Positions 1-8,455 of a DNA stretch of 21,621 bases are shown here, piece by piece (positions within the stretch are counted from its first letter, which is position 1; every line of letters begins with the position of its first letter). The translations under genes were made by a program, and so were the position numbers. The notes under the pieces were generated by a model. The model was not told the DNA's origin and ran no database searches. It saw nothing but the letters and a program-made list of their open reading frames with translations. This stretch comes from Ignavibacteriota bacterium (GTDB taxonomy: Bacteria; Bacteroidota; Ignavibacteria; UBA10030; UBA6906), in NCBI GenBank assembly GCA_016209805.1, contig JACQVJ010000196.1, positions 1 through 21,621 of the forward strand, written 5' to 3'.

Positions 1-1
1 G

Positions 2-772
2 CAGGGAGCGGAGGCAACACATTACAACTGCGCGGCGCTCTCGTGGATCAAGGGAACCGATGTTGTCTTCAACCACAACGAGTGGTTTGCCGGGATCAAA
101 CATGAGTTTGGCGCGGTGGCACACACGGTCGAGGACGTCGGCACCATCGGCATCTCCATAATCGCGCTGTACACAGATTTGATGCCGGTGCGCACCCCGT
201 TGCAGCCTGATGGGACCGGCGAAACCTTCTCGGCGGGCAGCTACAAGGCCGCACTCAGTTACTCCCGCTTTCTTACCGACCGCGTGTCCATTGGAGTTAC
301 AGTGGGGTACATCCACGAGAAGTTGTATGAAGGCTTTGCAGCAAGCGCGGTTTCTGCAGACATCGCCGCTATGTATGTTTCTGATTGGCGTGCCTTCAGA
401 TTCGGCATGCAGATTGCCAACTTCGGGTCTGACATCAAGTTTGTGAACGAAGCGTACCCGATTCCCACCAACTTCACGTTCGGTTTGGCGATGAATGCCA
501 TTGATGGCGAAGACCAAAAAGTGCTGGTGAGCTTCTCCGCCACAAAGCCGAACGACGGCAAACCGCTCGGCTCTATCGGTGGAGAATGGGGGTACGACAA
601 CACATTCTTCCTGCGTGCCGGTTATCAGCTCTATCATGATGTTGCACGCTACTCGTTCGGTGCGGGCGTTCAGGCCGACATCATTGGCTACAAGTTTCGA
701 TTTGATTATTCGTACAGCGATTGGCGCCTGCTCGGCGTGGCGCATAGGTTTGGAGTAGGTGCAGGATTCTAG
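2..772 (+). CDS. PorV/PorQ-like (UPF0164 family) outer-membrane beta-barrel protein, 3' part
   Basis: The reading frame is open from base 2 to the TAG at 770-772, so the start lies outside the window and about 256 residues are seen. The visible N-terminus (GAEATHYNCAALSWI, then NHNEWF and a following AGIKHEFGA) matches the early part of PorV/UPF0164 proteins, where a 'NPAGLAWI'-like stretch is usual. The rest alternates short polar turns with amphipathic strands and ends in Gly-Ala-Gly-Phe, as expected for an outer-membrane barrel closing on a C-terminal aromatic residue. In this family PorV itself shuttles type IX cargo to the attachment complex, but Ignavibacteria-type genomes carry many paralogues of unknown role. 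The two type IX cargo genes immediately downstream make a link to cargo export or display plausible, though unproven. A GTG at 116 is in frame but internal to the homologous region and is not the start. Confidence 0.8.
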   Translation, partial: QGAEATHYNCAALSWIKGTDVVFNHNEWFAGIKHEFGAVAHTVEDVGTIGISIIALYTDLMPVRTPLQPDGTGETFSAGSYKAALSYSRFLTDRVSIGVTVGYIHEKLYEGFAASAVSADIAAMYVSDWRAFRFGMQIANFGSDIKFVNEAYPIPTNFTFGLAMNAIDGEDQKVLVSFSATKPNDGKPLGSIGGEWGYDNTFFLRAGYQLYHDVARYSFGAGVQADIIGYKFRFDYSYSDWRLLGVAHRFGVGAGF

Positions 773-855
773 GGTCGCCATCGCACGAGAGCAACCTGGA
801 GGCGTTGATGGGGAATGAGATTAAAACTACATCTGACTGAATAGGAGAAAAAGCA

Positions 856-3294
856 ATGCGGTTGGCAGTGAACTGCCTCGTGGGCACGTTGGTACTCGTC
901 GCGAGCGTACTGGTCACAAACCGGATATACGCTCAGGGTCGCGATTCCGTCTACTTCAAAAACTTCGTCCGCCACGCGAACGGCTCAACGTGCACTCACC
1001 TTCCACCTGGCGCGTCGTACATGGTGTTCCTCAATGGAGATCGGATCCGTATCTTGCTGGAGACGTCACCACGCTGGAATCTGATGGGTGAACCGAACAT
1101 TCCCGGCAATGGTACCTTCGGCGTCGAGTTGGGGAACTTTGCTAATCCGGGTATTCTGGTCGGCGACAGTGTGTTTGCCACGTTCACCTGTTCAGCAACA
1201 CAACAGCAAGGGATACTCATGGACGTAGTGACCGGGATTCCATGGCTGCGCTTCCCACTGACTCTAACGCTCTCGTCTGAAAGTATTCCGGGTACACCAC
1301 AAAATGTTTTGCTCACAGTTGACAGCATAACTCACCACCGGACGGTGCAATGGACACCTGCTGCCGGTGTCACCTATTCTGTCTACCGCCGTCTTACGAG
1401 CAATACTGTGGCGGGCGGATTAACCCGAATGCTCTACACGCAAGTGGCGTTGGGAATAAGCGAAGACCATTTCGTTGATAGCAGCGGGCTGCCGGGCGTA
1501 CGATACGGGTACGTTGTGTTTGCCGTCTCGGCTCAAGGTGTCTACAGCGTGCACTCACGCGATGTGAACGAAGATCCTGTGTTCGCGCCGGGAGACGATC
1601 TGACAATCGGGTACATCGGTCGCATACCGCGACTCGACTTCGTGTGGGGAAGTCCAAACCCCGCCACCGAAGGCTGGCCTGCTGTTGGACAACTTGTGCG
1701 CTGGCAAGCGAATGTCAAGAACTGGACGACAGCGAACTTGCAGGGGGTCGCGTACAAATGGATCGTGGATGGAATCGTCGTAGACTCTGGCACGGTCAAT
1801 ATGCCTGCAGGCGACACGATTTCAGTGTACTATCCCTGGCTGTGGTCGTTCACAAGGCACGAGCTCGCGTTCATCATCGATCCCGACAATGGGATCCCGG
1901 AAGAAGAGGAACAGAACAACTCCCTTACGATCTACACGAATGCTATCGGCGTTGGGTTGTATGTCGAGCAGAGCGTGTATGACTATTTCCGCCAGTACCA
2001 GAAGCTGCTGCCGAACGTACACTCCAACTGCTGGGAGGATTGGGCACAACGACAGGTTCGGCGATGGAACCAGATGTTTGCCAACGCCATCTATCCCGAG
2101 GCGCCGAATGGTGTGCTTGATCGCATCCGTCTCGACAAGATTACGATAGTGCCTGACGCTGCGCTGCCGCTGGCGGGGGGCCTTCCCACCAACAATCCCA
2201 ATCTGAACGACCGCACGATTGACATGCAGTGGGGTTTTCCAGCGACGCTGCTCAACGGCGGATTCTATTCTAACCACACGAGCACGTCGGACAACAATCC
2301 ATTCTATTATGAAGGCTCCCTGATGCACGAGTTGGGCCATGCGCGATATCTCGTTGACGTCTACGGGTTCAACGTTGATGGGGGGACGAGCACAGTTGCT
2401 ATTCAAGAGAACGGGCAGTTCATCGCCGGTACTGTGTATATGCCCTATGTTGGAGGCTCGATCCTGTATGCCACGCCTATCACTGGACTGATGAACAGCC
2501 AGTACACGTACGTTGATCGGTACAGTACGTCGGCACTGAATCTTATCGCCGGTCATCGCGCTACGTATGGCAACTGTAACGCACCGAACAACATCGGAGT
2601 GTTCATGCAAAATCTGCCTGCGCAGAATCGTTTGACTGTGAAAGACGCGCAAGGCCTTGTGCTCGCAGGTGCTGATGTGAAAGTATATCAATCCACGGGA
2701 CGTCCCGGAGTCTGGTACGGAAAATACTTCGATGATGTTCCTGATCTGCTTTTCACTGCAAATGACAGCGGTGAGGTCCTGTTGGGTCGATGCCCTTTCA
2801 CGCCGACAGGAGTGATCCAACATACGTATGGTGAGTCAAATGCGATTCTAATCCTTCGGGTGCAGCATGGCCAAAGAGTAGGGTACACATTCGTTGAATC
2901 ATCGACGTTTAATTTCGAGTACTGGCGCGGTAATACGGCGCTCGGCACATATGAGGTCAGAGTTCACATGATCGGTCTGCAGGCCGTTGAGCCAATTGCA
3001 GGCGACGTGCCACACAGGTTTGAGTTGAGTCAGAATTATCCCAATCCGTTCAATCCGTCGACCACAATCCAGTACGCGATCCCCCCCGGAACAGAACATG
3101 TAAGTCTGAAGGTCTTTGACATGTTGGGTCGTGAAGTGGCGACGCTCGTAGACGAGAGGCAGCAACCAGGGAACTACAGCGTTGAATGGAATGGCAGGAA
3201 CAGATTTGGTTCGGACGTTGCCTCAGGAGTTTATTTCTACACATTGAATGGAGGGAACTTCAGTACGGCCCGCCGGATGCTGTTGGTGAGGTGA
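856..3294 (+). CDS. Type IX-secreted protein with CARDB and metzincin-like metallopeptidase domain
   Basis: 812 residues; ATG preceded by AGGAG at 843-847. A signal peptide covers residues 1-26 (cut near IYAQG). Next come a jelly-roll-like module (about 50-145), a fibronectin III-like segment (about 145-238) and a CARDB domain (about 262-362, ending in the acidic IPEEEEQNN signature). The domain at about 365-595 carries HELGHARYLVD: His491, Glu492 and His495 with Asp501 where metzincins have a third ligand, and a Met-turn candidate at Met546 (TGLMN). The type IX sorting domain runs from Phe722 to 812 (QNYPNPFNP, then a FDMLGREVATLV-like strand, SGVYFY and a final LLVR). Predicted role: a surface-anchored or released zinc peptidase, or a glycan-binding protein with a peptidase fold. 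The usual Gly of HEXXHxxG is Tyr498, so activity is inferred only. It sits between the PorV-like gene and another type IX cargo. Confidence 0.82.
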   Translation: MRLAVNCLVGTLVLVASVLVTNRIYAQGRDSVYFKNFVRHANGSTCTHLPPGASYMVFLNGDRIRILLETSPRWNLMGEPNIPGNGTFGVELGNFANPGILVGDSVFATFTCSATQQQGILMDVVTGIPWLRFPLTLTLSSESIPGTPQNVLLTVDSITHHRTVQWTPAAGVTYSVYRRLTSNTVAGGLTRMLYTQVALGISEDHFVDSSGLPGVRYGYVVFAVSAQGVYSVHSRDVNEDPVFAPGDDLTIGYIGRIPRLDFVWGSPNPATEGWPAVGQLVRWQANVKNWTTANLQGVAYKWIVDGIVVDSGTVNMPAGDTISVYYPWLWSFTRHELAFIIDPDNGIPEEEEQNNSLTIYTNAIGVGLYVEQSVYDYFRQYQKLLPNVHSNCWEDWAQRQVRRWNQMFANAIYPEAPNGVLDRIRLDKITIVPDAALPLAGGLPTNNPNLNDRTIDMQWGFPATLLNGGFYSNHTSTSDNNPFYYEGSLMHELGHARYLVDVYGFNVDGGTSTVAIQENGQFIAGTVYMPYVGGSILYATPITGLMNSQYTYVDRYSTSALNLIAGHRATYGNCNAPNNIGVFMQNLPAQNRLTVKDAQGLVLAGADVKVYQSTGRPGVWYGKYFDDVPDLLFTANDSGEVLLGRCPFTPTGVIQHTYGESNAILILRVQHGQRVGYTFVESSTFNFEYWRGNTALGTYEVRVHMIGLQAVEPIAGDVPHRFELSQNYPNPFNPSTTIQYAIPPGTEHVSLKVFDMLGREVATLVDERQQPGNYSVEWNGRNRFGSDVASGVYFYTLNGGNFSTARRMLLVR

Positions 3295-3384
3295 AGTCAC
3301 AGGTTTGCAGCTCGAATTGAAACGTGCATTGATTTCCACTGAGCTGCCGTTAAAGAATTTTTGAATGGATACAAAGTAGAAAAT

Positions 3385-3390
3385 AGGAGG
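3385..3390 (+). promoter_or_regulatory. Strong ribosome binding site
   Basis: A perfect AGGAGG lies 7 bases before the ATG at 3398. It fixes the start of the downstream type IX cargo gene and gives the short signal peptide expected there. Confidence 0.7.
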
Positions 3391-3397
3391 AGACATT

Positions 3398-5455
3398 ATG
3401 CGAGTGTTGTCCTGTAAGCGACAAGGCATATGTGTAACTCTCGGGCTTCTTCCTTTGCTTGCCCTAGAAGCCCTTCAAGCTCAGGTTACGGTCAGCCAGA
3501 GAATCGATATTGGAACAGGGCTTCGCGATAGTTTGATTCTGGCAACGGTTGTCCCAGCGAATGATCCGACACGTGCATTTGACGGAAATCCTTTCACGGA
3601 AATGCTTGTGCAGAACAGCGACACGCTCGTTATTACGCTGCAATTTCTTACGCCGCCCCGGGTGCTCAAGTCCAGCGTCTTTTTCTGGAATACTGGCAAG
3701 TGGCTGCTTGAGGCTGCAGATTCACTCGATCATCTGAATCAAAGGCGCGGGTCATACGTTCTCTTGCATGATAGTGCAAACTTCGCGGCGTTCACCTGGG
3801 ACTCCGTCGAGTTTTCCCAGCGGCAAATTCGGTTCATACGTCTTCGGGCGAGAAACCTCGTGGAGAACTCCATTGCGCTTGGTGAATGGGAGTTGCACCA
3901 AACCCGCACATTCATTTCGTACGTCATCTTTCCCTATCCCCCGCGTGTCCTGCCGGGTACGAGCTTGCAGTTGAGCACAAAGATGCTCGACTCTGACAGC
4001 ATTTTCGAACCGGTGCCCTACAATGCACCATTGGAATGGACAACGAGCGACCCGGCAATTGCAACTGTGACGGTGAGTGGTCGCCTCACTGGAGTTGCAC
4101 TCGGGATGACAGAGGTTCAGGTTTCCAACGAAGTGCACACCTTGACCGGTAGAGCCCCTGTTACAGTTGGCTCGGACTTCCGTGCGACCAAAGTAGCGCC
4201 GATGACTGCGAAGGTGGCTTTGGTTCTCCCTGATCCGATTCTTCCGGGCGGACAACGGCTGCATCAACACTACGGTTGGCGCGACCCCGTGGCACTTACA
4301 CACAGACTTATAACGCACTTTCGCGAGTCGAGCGATAGCGTGGTCAACTTCCAGATCGTAGACACCATCTGGACAGACAGCATGTACACACGCTACAATG
4401 ACACGCTGCTGAACGTAACACGGTACATGTATCTCTATGATCATGGTTTGCTGCAACAACCCCCGTACGCTCAGTTCGACTACATTGAGCTCGTTCTTCA
4501 CTACGATTTCGATCTGAGGAGAAACAACGGCGAGATCGATGAGGTATGGGTGTACTCACCGCCATGGACAGGTATGTATGAATCGCAACTGATGGGGCCT
4601 CGTGCCTTCTGGTGGAACTCTCCCCCCATCACCACGGGAACGCGGCTTACGAAGCTACTTTCCGTGATGGGGCTGAACTACGAACGCGGGGTTGATCTCG
4701 CATTCCATAGTTTCGGTCACCGCTTCGAAAGTGCAATGGTTCATGCCTACGGCGACAACTGGAACCCACGGTCAACGAATCCAACGCCATGGGACCTTTT
4801 CACGAGGATCGACCGCGAAACACCGGGACTCGCACACGTTGGCAACATTCACTTTCCGCCGAATGGACGCTCGGACTATGACTATGGCAACGCGACTTAC
4901 GTGAATTCATACGCTGAGAACTGGTACCGTTATCCATATCTGTTTGATCAACATCGTCAGGTGAATGTGCTGACGTGGCGCTATCCAGAGCCTGAACCAC
5001 TCGCTGAAAGCAGAGATCACCTTGGATACTTACGATGGTGGTACGACCATGCGCCTCGATACATCGGCGTGACCGATAGTGTGCTCAACAACTGGTGGCA
5101 TTACGCCCTGGATTTCGAAGCAGCAGTTGAACTGGCACGGCGGACGCCTCTGGTGGGTGTGAGAGAGGATTTCTACAGTTCAATCCCTTCGGCATTTGCA
5201 TTGTATCAGAACTACCCCAACCCGTTTAATCCATCGACCACAATTCCATTTCAGGTATGGCGGCAAGGAATCGTTACGTTGAAGATCTTCGATCTTCTTG
5301 GAAGAGAAGTCTCGACTCTGGTCAATGACGTGCTCCCTCCGGGAAGTTACGAGAAAGTCTGGGACGCTGGGCACTTCGCGAGCGGAGTGTATTTTTATCG
5401 CTTAAGGACGGCAGAGGGGGGAATATCGGTGAGGAAGATGGTCTTGATTCGTTGA
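3398..5455 (+). CDS. Type IX-secreted multidomain protein (discoidin-like, Big_2, unknown HSFGH domain)
   Basis: 685 residues. Residues 1-29 are a signal peptide (LLPLLALEALQAQ). Residues ~33-170 look like an F5/8 type C (discoidin-like) carbohydrate-binding fold. Residues ~179-258 are a Big_2 immunoglobulin-like domain (WTTSDPAIATV, then SGRLTGVALG). Residues ~265-575 form a conserved-looking domain that I cannot assign to a characterised enzyme. It includes HSFGHRFE (His437, His441, Glu444), a FPPNGRSDYDYGN stretch and many Trp/Tyr residues. The C-terminal type IX sorting domain begins at Phe600 (YQNYPNPFNPSTT) and ends KMVLIR. This is therefore a cell-surface or secreted protein, likely glycan-binding through the two N-terminal modules. 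The H-x3-H-x2-E arrangement might bind metal but lacks the Glu of a true HEXXH. It follows the metzincin-like gene by 103 bases and precedes the hydrolase genes, so one transcript is likely. Confidence 0.75.
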   Translation: MRVLSCKRQGICVTLGLLPLLALEALQAQVTVSQRIDIGTGLRDSLILATVVPANDPTRAFDGNPFTEMLVQNSDTLVITLQFLTPPRVLKSSVFFWNTGKWLLEAADSLDHLNQRRGSYVLLHDSANFAAFTWDSVEFSQRQIRFIRLRARNLVENSIALGEWELHQTRTFISYVIFPYPPRVLPGTSLQLSTKMLDSDSIFEPVPYNAPLEWTTSDPAIATVTVSGRLTGVALGMTEVQVSNEVHTLTGRAPVTVGSDFRATKVAPMTAKVALVLPDPILPGGQRLHQHYGWRDPVALTHRLITHFRESSDSVVNFQIVDTIWTDSMYTRYNDTLLNVTRYMYLYDHGLLQQPPYAQFDYIELVLHYDFDLRRNNGEIDEVWVYSPPWTGMYESQLMGPRAFWWNSPPITTGTRLTKLLSVMGLNYERGVDLAFHSFGHRFESAMVHAYGDNWNPRSTNPTPWDLFTRIDRETPGLAHVGNIHFPPNGRSDYDYGNATYVNSYAENWYRYPYLFDQHRQVNVLTWRYPEPEPLAESRDHLGYLRWWYDHAPRYIGVTDSVLNNWWHYALDFEAAVELARRTPLVGVREDFYSSIPSAFALYQNYPNPFNPSTTIPFQVWRQGIVTLKIFDLLGREVSTLVNDVLPPGSYEKVWDAGHFASGVYFYRLRTAEGGISVRKMVLIR

Positions 5456-5542
5456 GTGTTAGGATCCAACGAAGTTGATCGGCATGAAATATTTCTGCTT
5501 GTGGAAACCAACCGCGTTTACGTCTGCTTGTTTGGTCGCCGT

Positions 5543-5548
5543 AGGAGG
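5543..5548 (+). promoter_or_regulatory. Ribosome binding site deciding the start of the MGH1/GH63-like gene
   Basis: AGGAGG sits 12 bases before ATG 5561, with a second purine-rich AGGAA at 5551-5555 only 5 bases away. The open frame extends back to a GTG at 5456, but that GTG overlaps no such site and would put 35 charged residues ahead of the signal peptide. ATG 5561 (or 5564) is therefore the preferred start. Confidence 0.6.
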
Positions 5549-5560
5549 ACAGGAAAGCGA

Positions 5561-8347
5561 ATGATGCGTAATGAACTCATTCAGTCAACAATTCGACCTA
5601 TTACTAAATCTCCTCTCAGCGTTTGTTTTCTTTTGATCCTTCTCCTGCTCACATCAACTGTATGTTCTGCGGAGGAGCCTTCTCCCTATCTCTCCAGTCT
5701 CTCCGCAACCAAGAACTCTCCTCTCTACACCACTTACTGTGCCGCGAAGGAGCGCTCTGAGTTCACGCTCGACGAGGGCTACCACTTCATGTTCTACGAC
5801 TCAACTCGAGGTCCGGACTTCATTACCGACAATGCGGGTGACTGGTGCCTTGCCTTCAAGAATGGTGCAAACTATGTGTACGAGTTGAAGGACATGTACA
5901 AGGAGCCGGTCATCACCAGCTCGTACGCTGACCTTGTCAAGTATACTTACCATCCGTTTGAAGATGTGAAGGTGGATGTCGCATTCGTTGTGCACAGCTC
6001 TCGCGCTGCACTGCAGGATATCGTGATTCGCAACGTCGGCTCTCAGCCGGTGAAACTGCAGGTGTTTTCGTTTCTGAACAACTCCACCCGCACATTCGAA
6101 AACGTCGCCTTGCACAAAGACAAACGTGCCATCACCTTCACGCACGAGGAACTGCCGGATAGCTGGGTGCTCGAGCATGATGTTCCGTACATTAGCGAGG
6201 TGCAGAACGTCTTTCTCTTCTCGCAACCGCCGGATCGGCTGACAAGTTTCCGCAGCCACAAATGGGGGAATGTGGAAATACCCCAATCCGTCGACTTGAA
6301 CAGGGAGCAAGTATTCATCGTGTGGGGAAAACTCAGCCGGAAGGACGGAGAGCGCTGTACCGAGCAGAGCGCGAAATCAAAGCTCATGGTATTGCTGAAT
6401 GATGACAAGAGCAGAATCCTGACCGAGACTGCTCCGCGTTGGGGAAGTTCGGATGCCAATGTGACCCGGTACGGTTATTACGGTGTCGAGCTTGGCAACT
6501 TTGGTGATATCAAGAACGGCGATCGCTTCACAGTGATGGCCACGTATGGTGAGTCGGACAGCATCGGGATGATCAGCGGATCAATATCCAGTCTTAGGGA
6601 TACAAGTGACACCCGTGTCGATCTTGTTATCGGAGAGGCCCTGGCGGTAAAGTCACCTGAAGGTTTGAGGAAGGATGTCTGGGGAAGCGGCACGGAGATT
6701 CGTTTGTATTGGAAGAAGGTGAGTGACGATGTTGTGTACAATGTGTATCGGCGGAACTACCGCGCTGGTGGTGCATACGAGTTGATTGCGGAACATCTGA
6801 AACAAGCATTCTTTACAGACAAGAACATTCCCGGCGAAAGTATCTACGGTTACGTGGTCGTTACGGTCGATCCTCAAGGGCGCATGAGTATTCACTCAGA
6901 CGAGATCAACAATATCGCCGGGAGCGATTTCCTGACTGACGTGAAGTATCCGGGTCAGATCAAGAGCGATGCGGTCGACAACGTCAAGGTTGTGTCCGGG
7001 TCGTACACAATCGAACTTGCGCCAGGTGCAAGCGCGCAGCTGCGAGTGATACGGGCAGTCGGGCGCACATCCGAGGACCAGCAGAGGCTGATCGCAGATG
7101 CGCACCACCTCCTGACTGTGGACGTTGACATGTACGTTGCAGCCGATGAGCAACTCTATTCCCGCATTCCGCGGATTGACTTCAAGGACCGCGACAGGGA
7201 GATGTTGTACTGGAGCGCGTTCACTCTCATGCAGCAGGTAATGTTGCCGCCAGAGGCGAAGTGTCACTACAACTATTACGTGTTTTCACGGGAACCGCAG
7301 TGGGGATGGGGACACGGCGGGCAGGTCTTCCATGAAAGCCTGACGATACTCGCATACGCGTTCATGGATGCGACCAGCGCGATGAACTCACAGCGTGTAT
7401 ACCTGGATCGCCAGCACGCCGATGGTTACATCAACTATCGCACCGGCCCGTACCTCGACGAGACTATTCCCTATAACAATCAACTCACAACTTCGGCACC
7501 CTGGTACGCGTGGCAGAACTGGGAAGTGTACAAGATCAGCAACGACAGGAAGTTTTTGGAAGAGATGTACCAGTCGAGCAAGTCATTCTACAATTACTAT
7601 GTGAAGAATCGAGACGGTGATGGAGACGGTCTCTGCGAATGGGGTGCGCACGCAGTGCTTGAGAGCGTGCGGGATGGACGAGTCGCAGTGTGGGATGAAG
7701 TTGGTTGGCCCAGCAACTTCGAAGCGCTGGATTTGAACTCGATGCTGGTGGTGGAGGCAAAAGCGCTTGCGGCAATGGCCTCGGAGTTGGGATACGATGG
7801 CGAGGCGATGGCCTGGCAACGTGATGCAACAACGCGCGCAAAACAAATCAACGAAACGATGTGGGACGAGGCGACTGGCTTCTACTACAATGTGGACAAA
7901 AAGAATCACACCTTTACATTCAAGAAACCGAACGACCTGAAACGCGAGGAGATCATCGGTTTCCTGCCGCTGTGGGCCGGGATTGCGAACGAGCAGCAAG
8001 CGAAGGCGCTCGTGCAGAAGCTCACCGATCCTAAAAAGTTCTGGCGCAAGTATGGCGTCCCTTCACTTTCTGCTGATGATCCTTACTACAATCCTAAAGG
8101 GTACTGGAACGGACCTGTATGGGTTGAGTGGAATTATCTGATTGTGCGGGGACTGATTGATTATGGTTTTGTCGATGAGGCGAGAGAATTAACCGACAGA
8201 GTCGCCGCCAATATGATTGCCCAGCTGAAGAAGGACCACAACCTGTGGGAGTTCTATAGTCCGGACGACCAGTGGTCCGGATACCACAAGACATACATAT
8301 GGGCGGGGATCATCAACCGAATGTTCATGGATCTTGAGAATAGATGA
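5561..8347 (+). CDS. Exported MGH1/GH63-like (alpha/alpha)6 glycoside hydrolase with internal FnIII module
   Basis: 928 residues from ATG 5561. The signal peptide has hydrophobic core VCFLLILLLLTSTVCSA. A beta-sandwich-like N-terminal region runs to about residue 270. Residues ~275-450 repeat the jelly-roll plus FnIII module of the type IX metzincin-like protein encoded at 856-3294. The six-hairpin catalytic domain spans ~545-928: WGWGHGGQVFHE, then WDEVGWPSNFEALDLN (Asp712, Glu713), a YWNGPVWVEWNYL segment, and WEFYSP near the end. These fit the MGH1-like/GH63/GH37 superfamily, which hydrolyses alpha-glucosidic or alpha-mannosidic bonds by inversion. The classical SGxDxSP acid motif is not present in that form, so substrate and acid residue are uncertain. 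No type IX tail is present, so a periplasmic location is inferred. It is followed 108 bases later by the GH36-type gene, and a broken paralogue of its C-terminus lies at 12985-13233. Confidence 0.8.
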   Translation: MMRNELIQSTIRPITKSPLSVCFLLILLLLTSTVCSAEEPSPYLSSLSATKNSPLYTTYCAAKERSEFTLDEGYHFMFYDSTRGPDFITDNAGDWCLAFKNGANYVYELKDMYKEPVITSSYADLVKYTYHPFEDVKVDVAFVVHSSRAALQDIVIRNVGSQPVKLQVFSFLNNSTRTFENVALHKDKRAITFTHEELPDSWVLEHDVPYISEVQNVFLFSQPPDRLTSFRSHKWGNVEIPQSVDLNREQVFIVWGKLSRKDGERCTEQSAKSKLMVLLNDDKSRILTETAPRWGSSDANVTRYGYYGVELGNFGDIKNGDRFTVMATYGESDSIGMISGSISSLRDTSDTRVDLVIGEALAVKSPEGLRKDVWGSGTEIRLYWKKVSDDVVYNVYRRNYRAGGAYELIAEHLKQAFFTDKNIPGESIYGYVVVTVDPQGRMSIHSDEINNIAGSDFLTDVKYPGQIKSDAVDNVKVVSGSYTIELAPGASAQLRVIRAVGRTSEDQQRLIADAHHLLTVDVDMYVAADEQLYSRIPRIDFKDRDREMLYWSAFTLMQQVMLPPEAKCHYNYYVFSREPQWGWGHGGQVFHESLTILAYAFMDATSAMNSQRVYLDRQHADGYINYRTGPYLDETIPYNNQLTTSAPWYAWQNWEVYKISNDRKFLEEMYQSSKSFYNYYVKNRDGDGDGLCEWGAHAVLESVRDGRVAVWDEVGWPSNFEALDLNSMLVVEAKALAAMASELGYDGEAMAWQRDATTRAKQINETMWDEATGFYYNVDKKNHTFTFKKPNDLKREEIIGFLPLWAGIANEQQAKALVQKLTDPKKFWRKYGVPSLSADDPYYNPKGYWNGPVWVEWNYLIVRGLIDYGFVDEARELTDRVAANMIAQLKKDHNLWEFYSPDDQWSGYHKTYIWAGIINRMFMDLENR

Positions 8348-8455
8348 TTCTAAGAATGTGCTGGGAAGTCAGTCGAGGGTGACAAGTTGATGTTCTGAAT
8401 ATTGATGCAGCGACCTATGAAAAGCTTGAGCCTATCAACTTAAGGAAGAAAAAGA

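Noticed and set aside
1822..2823. 333-codon open frame on the - strand
   Set aside because: It lies wholly antisense to the metzincin-like gene, whose domains are recognisable; the antisense product has no familiar features.
5456..5560. Upstream GTG start extending the MGH1/GH63-like protein by 35 residues
   Set aside because: It directly abuts the preceding stop, gives a charged stretch before the signal peptide, and a strong AGGAGG precedes ATG 5561.
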